A DNA stretch of 38,673 bases from Paludibacteraceae bacterium. GTDB lineage: Bacteria; Bacteroidota; Bacteroidia; Bacteroidales; Paludibacteraceae. The translations under genes were made by a program, and so were the position numbers. The notes under the pieces are model-generated. The model did no database searches, was not told the origin of the DNA, and worked only from the letters and a program-made list of their open reading frames with translations. Positions 1-7,794 of the stretch are shown here, piece after piece. Position 1 is the first letter of the stretch; each line of letters opens with the position of its first letter. Location of the stretch: positions 1 to 38,673 of the forward strand of contig JAFXSS010000004.1 in NCBI GenBank assembly GCA_017525455.1, given 5' to 3'.

Positions 1-2
1 AT

Positions 3-1286
3 GGACTAAAGCACCAATATGTCAACAAAGCCGAAAAAATGCTCAGCCTCGTAACCACCTACCCGCAGTCAGACTATGCAGATGACGCATTGTATGAGAT
101 GGCTCGCGCGTACATCGAGAACAATCAGGAGGAATCGGCCATCATGGCATATGAGCGTCTGCTCAGCAACTACCCGAATTCCAACATGGCGCGTAAGGCA
201 TCGCTGGAGCAAGGCATGATTCATCGCAACCTCAAGCAGTATGACGAGGCTATACGTTCCTTCAAACGGACTATCAAAGTTTACCCAAGCACAGAGGAAG
301 CGTATGCGGCACTCGATGGCTTGGAGCAGGTATATGTAGCCACTAACAATATTAGTGAATATCTGGCATATACCAAGAAACTTGGCAAGTCGCAGATGCG
401 GGTCACCACAGCAGAAGATTCGCTCACTTACGTAACAGCCGAACTGCAATATATGCTCGGCAATTACCGCGAAGCGGCGGCCGGACTTGCCACATACATC
501 ACACGCTATTGCAATGGTGGACGCTACTGCACCAATGCACATTATTATGCTGCCGACAGTTACTACCGTTTGGGACAGACTCAAAGCGCTCTGACTGAAT
601 ACGAAGCGCTGACAACCCTTACCGGTAACGCTTATATGGAAGAAGCCTGCCTGCGCGCAGCAGGTATAACCTTCGACAATCAGGATTACGAATCGGCAGC
701 ACGACATTTCCGCCATCTCCTCGAAGTCGCTTCGATCGAGAGCAATCGACGTATAGCGCAACTCGGTATTCTGCGTTGTGCATCTAATCTCAAGGACGAA
801 ACTACCGTACAACGCATAGCTACCGAAATGCTTTCTGCCGATGGTTTGCCCGATGATATGCGCCAAGAAGCTTTGTACTGCAGAGCAAAAGCATATCTTT
901 ATGCCGGCAATAACGGGTTAGCCGTTGTGGACTTAACCCCGCTTGCCAAGGAGACGGTTACGGCTATCGGGGCTGAGAGTAAGTACCTGCTCGCTCAAGC
1001 ATACTTCAACATGGGAGCGTTGGATAATAGCGAGACGGAGATTATGGCTTTTGCGCAAATGAACACCCAACATCAATATTGGCTCGCCAAAGCAATGATA
1101 TTATTGGCTGACATCAGCCTTAAGCGCGATGATACATATCAGGCACAGCAATACTTGTTAGCTCTCCAGTCGAACTATCACGCACAGGATGACATCCAGA
1201 CTATCATTGCCGAGCGTCTTGCTACGGTTAATGCACAAATGCAGGCCGAGCAAAGCAATGACGCTCCCGAACCTATTGACGAATAA
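3..1286 (+). CDS. TPR-repeat protein, 5'-truncated by window edge
   Basis: The reading frame is open from the left edge, so the N-terminus lies outside the window and the ATG at 39 is probably internal. About 427 residues are visible. They contain repeated helical pairs of tetratricopeptide type, for example around YADDALYEMARAYIENN, NNQEESAIMAYERLLSNYP and YDEAIRSFKRTIKVYPS. Such proteins act as protein-protein scaffolds, and in Bacteroidota long periplasmic TPR proteins often stand directly before an outer-membrane barrel gene. Here the stop codon is followed at once by the ATG of such a gene, which suggests a shared transcript and a joint envelope role. The C-terminus is acidic and low in complexity. 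No enzymatic motif is visible, and the precise function is unknown. Confidence 0.85.
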   Translation, partial: GLKHQYVNKAEKMLSLVTTYPQSDYADDALYEMARAYIENNQEESAIMAYERLLSNYPNSNMARKASLEQGMIHRNLKQYDEAIRSFKRTIKVYPSTEEAYAALDGLEQVYVATNNISEYLAYTKKLGKSQMRVTTAEDSLTYVTAELQYMLGNYREAAAGLATYITRYCNGGRYCTNAHYYAADSYYRLGQTQSALTEYEALTTLTGNAYMEEACLRAAGITFDNQDYESAARHFRHLLEVASIESNRRIAQLGILRCASNLKDETTVQRIATEMLSADGLPDDMRQEALYCRAKAYLYAGNNGLAVVDLTPLAKETVTAIGAESKYLLAQAYFNMGALDNSETEIMAFAQMNTQHQYWLAKAMILLADISLKRDDTYQAQQYLLALQSNYHAQDDIQTIIAERLATVNAQMQAEQSNDAPEPIDE

Positions 1287-3125
1287 ATGAGAAAGCTTAT
1301 GCAGAATCACTCTTTCATAACATGTGCAGCATTGCTGTTATTACCTCTTACAATAGCAGCACAAGATACCATCTTGAATCGTAATGTAACTGTTGAGCGC
1401 GACTTCCAGCCCATCATCAGTAGTGCCGGCATTGTTAATGTCAAACCGGTGATTGTCCAGCAGGACATTGAGCCCGCCGAGGTAACATATTCCACGTACT
1501 CGCAGTCGCTCTCACCGGCGTTCAACATCAACCAACTCGGCTGCTCACTCACGTCTTGGGAGCAACCCAAACCGTTGCACGGCTACATCAGCGGAGGATT
1601 GGGGCACACCAATACTGCTTTTGATTTCGGGTACAGAACAGAGGACAAGAAGAGTAAGATAGCCTTTGACGCCTTCGCCCATCACCGCGCAGCATGGGGT
1701 AGATATACAGTCGAGAAAACGAACTTCGGATTGAGTATCACCAAGTCGTTCTCATCAGTAGCGCTGTACTTCGGCGCTGATGCCGAGAATCAGTATTACA
1801 CGTTCAGCGGCAGGTATGTCGATTCTACCGGTATGATTCATATTGACAAGCCTTCGGAGCTCAAGCCTGAAGATAAATTGTCACTTTGGGCTATCAACAC
1901 CCGTATTGGATTGCGTTCAGTGGGCAGGAGCAGTGTGCGCTACCAGTTGCAAACAGGGTATTCGGCATTCCTGTTCGCGACCAATGTTACCGAACATCAG
2001 ATTCGCACACTCGGTCGATTGGAGTGGAACGGTGGGGAACATCGGGCTGGCGTGAACATCAAAGTCGGTAATTTCTTCATGAAGGTCAACGACAACTCCA
2101 TACCCGACTCACTCTACAGAGCTCGCCATGCCATACGTGTCGAACCGTACTATGCATACGACCATAATCGCTTTCACGCGCACGTGGGCGTAAACCTTGA
2201 TATGAATATAGGCCGCGGACAATTGCTGTCCGGTCACAAGGACATAGCATTTGCTCCATCACCTAACGTATATCTGGAGTACGACATCACACGCAATTGG
2301 CTTGCCATCTACGGCGAAGCGTCTGGCTCATTCGGCGAAGGTTCAATGCAGGCGTATAGTAACAGATATCCGTATCGACACTTTCGTGCAGGCGTCGTTT
2401 CGCACCACGTATCCGGTTATATTCCCGTGCAGGCGCAATTAGGTCTGAAGATTCGTCCGCAAGCCAACTTGCTTATCGACTTGCATGCGCGCTACGAAAT
2501 GAAAAAGAACCAGTTCTCGACCTCTACTCCGTACTATTGGGAGGTTCGCGAGTACCACGATGGATTGGGTGAAAGCGATCCTGTGTTCGGTGAATATGTC
2601 TATTGCCACCTCCAGCGCTGGAAAATCGGAGCAGAGATAACCTGGCACTATCAGGATATCGTACACGTACTGCTTAGCGGAGGATATTACACCGGCAGCA
2701 TGGATAGCATCGAAGTGCCACACATCGTACAAGGTAATGCAACCAGTTTGGCATCCTTCAACGCCGCCATTCACAATCCTGACGGCTCGTACAGAATGCT
2801 TGACCGCCCGCAGTGGGATCTGCGGGTGAACGTGGACGCACGCATCAATCGCCATTGGACTTTGTATTCGCACAACTATTTCACCGGTGCACAACAGGCG
2901 TTGACATATACCATGGTCAGCGATCCGGTTGTTCACACGCGCATGTACAAAATAACCAAAATCATCCCTACAATCGAACTTGATTTAGGATGTACATATG
3001 AGTACAACAAGTGGCTGAGTGTGTTCCTTGAACTCAACAACATCATCTACCGCCACAACGTGTACTACTACGGTTATACCAACCCGGGCACTAATTTCCT
3101 GCTCGGGGCATCATATAAATTCTGA
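1287..3125 (+). CDS. Outer-membrane beta-barrel protein (TonB-receptor-like)
   Basis: A 612-residue protein with a signal peptide (residues 1 to about 25, ending TIAAQ). Alternating hydrophobic and polar strands rich in Tyr, Trp and Gly fill most of its length, and it ends in LLGASYKF, a terminal aromatic residue typical of outer-membrane barrels. It starts directly after the TAA of the TPR gene with no spacer, so translation is probably coupled. Near residues 28-65 there is a short segment (NRNVTVERDFQP) that resembles the N-terminal region of Bacteroidota barrel proteins found next to TPR proteins. No full TonB plug domain is evident. The substrate is unknown; the cellular location is inferred with good confidence and the function only loosely. 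Confidence 0.8.
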   Translation: MRKLMQNHSFITCAALLLLPLTIAAQDTILNRNVTVERDFQPIISSAGIVNVKPVIVQQDIEPAEVTYSTYSQSLSPAFNINQLGCSLTSWEQPKPLHGYISGGLGHTNTAFDFGYRTEDKKSKIAFDAFAHHRAAWGRYTVEKTNFGLSITKSFSSVALYFGADAENQYYTFSGRYVDSTGMIHIDKPSELKPEDKLSLWAINTRIGLRSVGRSSVRYQLQTGYSAFLFATNVTEHQIRTLGRLEWNGGEHRAGVNIKVGNFFMKVNDNSIPDSLYRARHAIRVEPYYAYDHNRFHAHVGVNLDMNIGRGQLLSGHKDIAFAPSPNVYLEYDITRNWLAIYGEASGSFGEGSMQAYSNRYPYRHFRAGVVSHHVSGYIPVQAQLGLKIRPQANLLIDLHARYEMKKNQFSTSTPYYWEVREYHDGLGESDPVFGEYVYCHLQRWKIGAEITWHYQDIVHVLLSGGYYTGSMDSIEVPHIVQGNATSLASFNAAIHNPDGSYRMLDRPQWDLRVNVDARINRHWTLYSHNYFTGAQQALTYTMVSDPVVHTRMYKITKIIPTIELDLGCTYEYNKWLSVFLELNNIIYRHNVYYYGYTNPGTNFLLGASYKF

Positions 3126-3139
3126 TTCGTGGAATTTAT
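3115..3139. terminator. AT-rich convergent hairpin between barrel gene and preA
   Basis: A perfect 8-base inverted repeat, ATAAATTC and GAATTTAT, with a 9-base loop, spans the stop codons of both converging genes. It is AT-rich, so the stem is weak. It is the only candidate terminator in the 10 bases separating the two genes and could serve both directions. Confidence 0.4.
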
Positions 3140-4587
3140 TTAGGTTTGTTCATTCTATGCGCCATGCCTATTGCTCCGGTAGGGCAAACCAGACGGCACA
3201 GATGGCAGCCTACACATTTTGCTCCAACTATACGCGGCTGACGGTCATCACCGAATGTGATGGCCTGATGTCCGCCGTCCATACATGACACATAGCATCG
3301 GCCGCAACCGACACATTTGTTCCGGTCGATTTTGGGGAGCACCATTGTCTCGCGGTCAAGGTCAGAAGGCAGAACAATGTTCTTCAACTCCTCACCTACC
3401 AAACTCTTCAGTTCAACAACGCTGCGCTCCTGCATATAATGTTGCAGACCAAGTATCAAGTCATCGATAATGCGATAGCCGTATTGCATCACAGCCGTAC
3501 ACACTTGCACGTTACGACATCCGAGTTGTATAAACTCCAAGGCATCGCGCCATGTCTCTATGCCGCCTATGCCGCTTATGTCCATATGTCTTTCTATGCC
3601 GGCCTTGTGTAGGAGAGCGTTGCCAGTCATCTCATATATCATCCGCAGTGCTATCGGCTTAACAGCCTTGCCGGAATAGCCGCTGACAGTTTTCTTTTCG
3701 CTAACCTCGGCATCATGACTCATAGTGATGGACTTGATGGTATTAATAGCGCTTATGCCATTCGCTCCTGCATAGAAGCAGGCCAAAGCGGGCGATGTCA
3801 TACTCATGACATTGGGAGTCATCTTGGGAATGACGGGTATGTTTACGGCTTCCCTGACATACGAAGTATAGAACAGTATTAGCTCAGGGTTCTGACCTAT
3901 ATCCGAGCCAAGACCGGTCAAACGCATCTGCGGGCAAGAGAAGTTCAACTCCACGGCATCACAACCGGCGGCCTCGGCCATCTTGGCCAGCTCTATCCAT
4001 TCTTCCTCGCTTTGCCCCATTATCGAAGCTATAATCCGCTTGGAGGGATAGTTAACTTTTAGCTTGTGCAGGATATCAAAGTCCATCTCATAAGGGTTCT
4101 CGCTCAACTGTTCCATATTCCGGAAACCTACGAACGGCGTCCCTTCTTTGCGCACAGCATCGAAGCGGGGTGAAACCTCGCGTATGTCCTGTTTGCAGAT
4201 TGTTTTGTAGAACACGCCTGCCCAGCCGGCTTCCAAAGCACGCGCCACCATCTCATAGTTGGTGCATACTGCGGAGCTGGCCAGGAAGAACGGGTTCTCG
4301 CATACCATATCACAGAAGTTAATCTCCAGCGACGGCAACTCAGCCTTGCTGACAGGCTGTTGGTTACTGATTGCCGATTTTAATTCGCTGATGCGTATCG
4401 GACGGTCATAGTGAATACATCTGCTCTCAGCAGCCTGCAACTCTTGTTCGTTTAGTTGGTCAAGCAACTCACGCGCTGTCCAAAGGTTTTCAAATCGAAT
4501 AGCACGTATCGCACGTGCCACTTCTTTACCGCAAGGTGCATCGGCGCATAACAAACAGCGGGATACTTCTTCTGTGATGTGTAACAT
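3136..4587 (-). CDS. preA: PreA-like dihydropyrimidine/dihydroorotate dehydrogenase family flavoenzyme with ferredoxin domain
   Basis: A 483-residue protein of the NAD-dependent dihydropyrimidine dehydrogenase subunit PreA family. The central TIM barrel carries the class 1 motif NFSCP, with the conserved Asn and catalytic Cys, and an INTIKS stretch matching the pyrimidine-contacting Asn-Thr. The C-terminus has two 4Fe-4S motifs, CVGCGRCYVSC and CVGCHLCRLVC. The enzyme family reduces uracil or thymine using FMN and electrons passed through the clusters. Unusually, the first ~70 residues resemble the start of the partner subunit PreT: C11-x2-C14-x4-C19 matches the first three cysteines of the dihydropyrimidine dehydrogenase N-terminal cluster motif, but the expected fourth Cys is Val23. 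E. coli PreA is about 70 residues shorter. No preT gene lies nearby. It is last in the panB operon, 17 bases after rubrerythrin. The substrate is not certain. Confidence 0.85.
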   Translation of the reverse strand: MLHITEEVSRCLLCADAPCGKEVARAIRAIRFENLWTARELLDQLNEQELQAAESRCIHYDRPIRISELKSAISNQQPVSKAELPSLEINFCDMVCENPFFLASSAVCTNYEMVARALEAGWAGVFYKTICKQDIREVSPRFDAVRKEGTPFVGFRNMEQLSENPYEMDFDILHKLKVNYPSKRIIASIMGQSEEEWIELAKMAEAAGCDAVELNFSCPQMRLTGLGSDIGQNPELILFYTSYVREAVNIPVIPKMTPNVMSMTSPALACFYAGANGISAINTIKSITMSHDAEVSEKKTVSGYSGKAVKPIALRMIYEMTGNALLHKAGIERHMDISGIGGIETWRDALEFIQLGCRNVQVCTAVMQYGYRIIDDLILGLQHYMQERSVVELKSLVGEELKNIVLPSDLDRETMVLPKIDRNKCVGCGRCYVSCMDGGHQAITFGDDRQPRIVGAKCVGCHLCRLVCPTGAIGMAHRMNKPK

Positions 4588-4604
4588 ATCGAATAGTGTT
4601 TAGA

Positions 4605-5156
4605 TTACTTCTTGAAATAGCGGTTATACAGGCCTTGGAATCCTGAACCGTGGCGGGCTTCGTCGCGAGCCATCTCATGAACGGTGTCATGGATCGGATC
4701 AAAATTCAGTTCTTTCGCACGTTTGGCTATAGCCAGCTTGTCCTCGCAAGCACCGGCCTCTGCAAGCATACGTTTCTCCAGGTTTGTTTTGGTATCCCAA
4801 ACTACCTCGCCAAGCAGTTCTGCAAATTTCGAAGCATGCTCTGCCTCCTCGTATGCATACTGACGGAACGCAGCAGCTATTTCCGGATAACCTTCGCGGT
4901 CGGCTTGACGAGCCATTGCCAAATATTGGCCTACTTCAGTACATTCTCCCATGTAGTGAGCGCGTAATCCGTCATGGATAACAGGATCTGTTACATCCTT
5001 AGCTACGCCTATCACATGTTCGCAAGCCCATACAAGGCCTTTGCTCTCATCGGCTACTTTCCACTCAACGATTTGTTTGCATTGCGGGCAACGCTCGGGT
5101 GCCTCCTCGCCCTCAAATACGTATCCGCAAATCGGGCAAATAAATTTCTTTTTCAT
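4605..5156 (-). CDS. Reverse rubrerythrin (N-terminal rubredoxin plus di-iron ferritin-like domain)
   Basis: A 183-residue protein. Residues 1-35 form a rubredoxin-type iron site (C7-P-I-C10 and C23-P-Q-C26). The rest is a ferritin-like four-helix domain with Glu and His ligands visible in [18 protein letters not shown] and DEARHGSGF. Classical rubrerythrin has the rubredoxin at the C-terminus; this order is that of the reverse rubrerythrins described from clostridia, which act as NADH-linked peroxidases that protect anaerobes from hydrogen peroxide and oxygen. It sits between panB (20-base gap) and preA (17-base gap) on the same strand, so it is very likely co-transcribed from the promoter ahead of panB. 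Confidence 0.92.
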   Translation of the reverse strand: MKKKFICPICGYVFEGEEAPERCPQCKQIVEWKVADESKGLVWACEHVIGVAKDVTDPVIHDGLRAHYMGECTEVGQYLAMARQADREGYPEIAAAFRQYAYEEAEHASKFAELLGEVVWDTKTNLEKRMLAEAGACEDKLAIAKRAKELNFDPIHDTVHEMARDEARHGSGFQGLYNRYFKK

Positions 5157-5176
5157 AAAGTTGATATTTTTTAGGG

Positions 5177-5992
5177 TTAATAACTTTCTTCTGCAGAGGG
5201 GAAGGACGAATCTTTTACTGCGGCGATATAGTTGCCGACAGCAGCATGAATCTCTTCTGCCAGATGCGCAAACTGACGCAAGAACTTCGGTTTGAAACCT
5301 TCATTCAGCCCAAGCATGTCATGGAGGACAAGCACTTGTCCGTCTGTCCCGGCACCTGCGCCAATTCCTATCGTCGGACAACTTACTGCTTTGGTCACGC
5401 GCTCTGCCAAGGCGGCAGGAATCTTCTCCAGCACGATACAGAAACAACCTGCTTCGTCCAATGCCTTGGCATCAGCCAGCAGTTTTTCAGCCTCAGCTGC
5501 TTCTTTGGCGCGCAAACCGTAACCGCCAAACTGATTCACACTTTGCGGAGTCAAACCAAGATGGCCGCAAACGGGCACGCCTGCTACAATCATCCGGCGG
5601 ATGGCTGGAACAACCTCTTGTCCACCTTCGATTTTTACGGCATCGGCTCCGCTCTCTTTTAGAATTCGTATGGCGTTGGCAACAGCCAAGTCATCGGTAA
5701 TCTGATACGAACCAAACGGCATATCTACCAGAACCAAAGCGCGTTGCGCGGCACGAACAACTCCTTTTGACAAGAAGATCATCTCATCCAAAGTAATCGG
5801 TAGCGTATATTGGTTGCCGCAAACGATATTTGAGGCGCTGTCACCTACCAAAAGCACATCCACGCCGGCCTCGTCTGCAAGACGGGCAAGGGTAAAGTCG
5901 TAGGACGTGAGCATGCTGATTTTCTCTCCTTGTTGTTTCATCTGACGAATCTTTGTTGTCGTCAAACGCGTATTTTGTATATGTACGGACAT
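5177..5992 (-). CDS. panB: 3-methyl-2-oxobutanoate hydroxymethyltransferase
   Basis: A 271-residue enzyme of the usual PanB length. It makes ketopantoate from 2-oxoisovalerate and methylenetetrahydrofolate, the first committed step toward pantothenate and coenzyme A. Family signatures are clear: [18 protein letters not shown] near the start, [29 protein letters not shown] and the later GIGAG. It is the first gene of a three-gene minus-strand operon with the reverse rubrerythrin and the PreA-like enzyme. No other pantothenate gene is adjacent. A Bacteroidota promoter lies about 145 bases upstream, and the leader between promoter and start codon is rich in inverted repeats. Confidence 0.96.
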   Translation of the reverse strand: MSVHIQNTRLTTTKIRQMKQQGEKISMLTSYDFTLARLADEAGVDVLLVGDSASNIVCGNQYTLPITLDEMIFLSKGVVRAAQRALVLVDMPFGSYQITDDLAVANAIRILKESGADAVKIEGGQEVVPAIRRMIVAGVPVCGHLGLTPQSVNQFGGYGLRAKEAAEAEKLLADAKALDEAGCFCIVLEKIPAALAERVTKAVSCPTIGIGAGAGTDGQVLVLHDMLGLNEGFKPKFLRQFAHLAEEIHAAVGNYIAAVKDSSFPSAEESY

Positions 5993-6059
5993 AAAGCCTT
6001 TTATTGTTAGTTTTTGCTATTTATCGGATTAAATATCACTTGCCATCCTTTCCAAACGG

Positions 6060-6130
6060 GCGAGCGCAACAACGTGAGCCGTCCTGGCTCGCGCAATGGA
6101 ATCGGTATGTGTTATGCGATTGGCTAACAC
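6060..6130 (-). promoter_or_regulatory. Structured 5' leader of panB operon
   Basis: Three inverted repeats lie in the first 70 transcribed bases. One hairpin, GTGTTA/TAACAC (6109-6114 and 6125-6130), begins about where the transcript should start. A second, GAGCC/GGCTC (6076-6080 with 6086-6090), can be extended by two more pairs across one mismatch. A third, GCGAGC/GCTCGC (6060-6065 with 6087-6092), uses some of the same bases as the second, so the two exclude each other. This could be a regulatory leader or simply a stabilising fold. No known riboswitch class was recognised. Confidence 0.4.
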
Positions 6131-6135
6131 GAGTG

Positions 6136-6167
6136 CAAAGGTACGAAAAATAAACGACATTTGCAAA
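6136..6167 (-). promoter_or_regulatory. Bacteroidota promoter of panB operon
   Basis: Read on the minus strand, TTTG (6167-6164) is followed after exactly 20 bases by TACCTTTG (6143-6136), matching the Bacteroidota -33/-7 consensus. The bases after the -33 element, CAAATGTC, are identical to those in the alcohol dehydrogenase promoter on the other strand. Confidence 0.8.
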
Positions 6168-6241
6168 TTTTCTTGCAGGTTTCTTTCGTTTTGGTATTAA
6201 ATATTTACATATTTACCCGAAAGGACTATTCTTGTACCGTT

Positions 6242-6276
6242 TCCGAACCGTTACGGGTCCATCTCCGAACCGTTAC
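6242..6276. repeat. 13-bp direct repeat pair, 22-bp period
   Basis: TCCGAACCGTTAC occurs at 6242-6254 and again, identically, at 6264-6276. The 22-base period is about two helical turns, which would put both copies on the same face of DNA. They lie about 110 bases before the -33 element of the alcohol dehydrogenase promoter and about 75 bases behind the panB promoter. A binding site for a dimeric or paired regulator is plausible but not shown. Confidence 0.6.
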
Positions 6277-6386
6277 CGAGGGTATCCTAGACCTTATCCG
6301 AAAAAAGCACATACCACTCATGGCCCGAATGAATTGCAACTCAGCGAAATAAATATCAAAAATCATTCGATTTTTACGGTTCAAAA

Positions 6387-6418
6387 TTTGCAAATGTCAA
6401 ATATTTTTTGTACCTTTG
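6387..6418 (+). promoter_or_regulatory. Bacteroidota promoter of alcohol dehydrogenase gene
   Basis: TTTG at 6387-6390, then 20 bases, then TACCTTTG at 6411-6418. The start codon lies 40 bases beyond the -7 element, which gives a leader of about 34 bases. Confidence 0.82.
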
Positions 6419-6458
6419 TAGGCGAATAGTTTAACCATTAATTCTAACACCAATTACC

Positions 6459-7631
6459 ATGCAAGGAAATTTCAAGTATCATAACCCCACGAAGTTGTAC
6501 TTCGGTGAAGAAGCATTGAACTGTCTCAAGGACGAACTGGACGGTTTAGGGCAAACTGTTCTCCTGAACTACGGTAGCGGAAGTGTCAAACGCAATGGCA
6601 TTTACGACCAAGTTGTAGCCATCTTGCGCGAGGCCGGAAAGACGATTGTCGAGAATCCCGGAGTGATGAGTAATCCCACATTGGAAAAATTGCACGAAGG
6701 CGTCCGCTTAGCCAGAGAAAACAAAGTCGATTGGATTCTCGCTTTGGGCGGAGGTAGTGTTTGTGACTACTCCAAAGGAGTAGCTGCTTCGGTGTATTAT
6801 GAAGGCGATTATTGGCAGCAGTTCTGGCTGGATGGCCACCAACCGGCTAAAGACCAACGGATTCTGCCTGTCGGATGTATCCTGACGATGGCAGGAACAG
6901 GCAGTGAGATGAACGGTGGATGCGTGATAACAGATGCGCAAAAAAACTTCAAGACAGGACATGTTTTCGACAGCAGACTCATGCCACGTTTCGCCATTCT
7001 CAATCCCAGATTCACCATGACAGTGCCAATCGAGCAGATGAAAGCAGGCATCTATGATATAATGAACCATATCATGGAGCAATATTTCTCCGATTTCGAC
7101 GACAATACCAGCGATTACATCGCGGAGGGATTGATGCGCGGTTTGATTGTCGCTTCGCGTGCTGCCGTCAAAGACCCGCTTAACTACGAAGCCCGCAGCA
7201 ACATCATGTGGACTGCCACTTGGGCGCTGAACACCCTCATCCGATGCGGCAAATCGGAAGATTGGATGGTACACATGCTTGGCCACTCACTTGGAGCATG
7301 GACACATGCGCCGCACGGTTACACACTGGCTTCGGTAACTCCCGCATACTACCGAAGAGCAATGGAGAACGGATTGCCCAAGTTTGCACGCTATGCACAA
7401 ACCGTTTGGAACATCCGTCCCGAAGGCAAAACCGAACACGAACTGGCCGAGGCCGGACTGCAGGCACTTTGCAATTGGATGAAAGAGATCGGACTGCCGC
7501 TCACTATAAGTGAGATCGGCGCCACGCCGGAGATGATTGACAACATCGTCAGCACTACGGAAATCTTCCCGGCCGGATATCTCAACCTGACGGCCGATGA
7601 TGTCAAACAGATTCTGCTAGAAAGTCTATGA
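6459..7631 (+). CDS. yqhD: Iron-type (group III) alcohol/butanol dehydrogenase, YqhD-like
   Basis: A 390-residue NAD(P)H-dependent alcohol/aldehyde oxidoreductase of the iron-containing ADH superfamily. The N-terminus (YHNPTKLYFGEEAL) and the dinucleotide-binding stretch LALGGGSVCDYSKG are typical of the YqhD/BdhA branch. Metal ligands are expected in GIYDIMNHIMEQYF (Asp and His) and in MLGHSLGAWTHAPHG (two His). Members reduce a wide range of aldehydes with NADPH and help remove toxic aldehydes or balance redox during fermentation. The gene has its own strong promoter, and palindromes before the dnaN promoter suggest that it is a single-gene unit. The length is normal. The substrate cannot be read from sequence. 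Confidence 0.93.
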   Translation: MQGNFKYHNPTKLYFGEEALNCLKDELDGLGQTVLLNYGSGSVKRNGIYDQVVAILREAGKTIVENPGVMSNPTLEKLHEGVRLARENKVDWILALGGGSVCDYSKGVAASVYYEGDYWQQFWLDGHQPAKDQRILPVGCILTMAGTGSEMNGGCVITDAQKNFKTGHVFDSRLMPRFAILNPRFTMTVPIEQMKAGIYDIMNHIMEQYFSDFDDNTSDYIAEGLMRGLIVASRAAVKDPLNYEARSNIMWTATWALNTLIRCGKSEDWMVHMLGHSLGAWTHAPHGYTLASVTPAYYRRAMENGLPKFARYAQTVWNIRPEGKTEHELAEAGLQALCNWMKEIGLPLTISEIGATPEMIDNIVSTTEIFPAGYLNLTADDVKQILLESL

Positions 7632-7642
7632 CAAAATACACA

Positions 7643-7678
7643 AAAATGCGCATTTTCCTCCAAAATACAAGTATTTTG
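7643..7678. terminator. Two adjacent palindromes downstream of alcohol dehydrogenase
   Basis: A 14-base perfect palindrome, AAAATGCGCATTTT (7643-7656), is followed by CAAAATAC/GTATTTTG (7661-7668 with 7671-7678, two-base spacer). They sit between the stop codon and the dnaN promoter and probably end the dehydrogenase transcript. No long T-tract follows, so the role is inferred from position and symmetry. Confidence 0.45.
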
Positions 7679-7707
7679 ACTGATAACTACATTTTTATGG
7701 GCTAAAA

Positions 7708-7739
7708 TTTGCAAAAGTCAATATTTTTTCGTAACTTTG
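7708..7739 (+). promoter_or_regulatory. Bacteroidota promoter of dnaN
   Basis: TTTG at 7708-7711, 20 bases, then TAACTTTG at 7732-7739. The dnaN start codon is at 7795, giving a leader of about 50 bases. Confidence 0.82.
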
Positions 7740-7794
7740 TAGGCTTTTGTGCAAAAACCATTTTTGGAAAACTAAATAAATAAATTATACGAGT

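Larger units (their letters stand above)
5993..6458. other. Intergenic region between divergent panB and alcohol dehydrogenase genes
   Basis: This 466-base stretch holds no convincing gene. From left to right it contains the structured panB leader, the minus-strand panB promoter, a pair of 13-base direct repeats and the plus-strand promoter of the alcohol dehydrogenase. Short open frames here lack coding character. The two promoters point away from each other, about 220 bases apart at their -33 elements. Confidence 0.7.

Noticed and set aside
69..866. Long minus-strand open frame opposite the TPR gene
   Set aside because: It is antisense to a clear repeat protein, Cys/Ile-rich, without start context or recognisable domain.
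3136..4587. Apparent loss of the catalytic Cys in the PreA-like enzyme
   Set aside because: A first alignment placed the Cys in the later GLGSDIGQ stretch, but the catalytic Cys of this family sits in the N-x-S-C-P motif, which is intact here.
6161..6429. Short plus-strand open frames before the alcohol dehydrogenase
   Set aside because: They span promoters and direct repeats, lack coding character and have no recognisable product.
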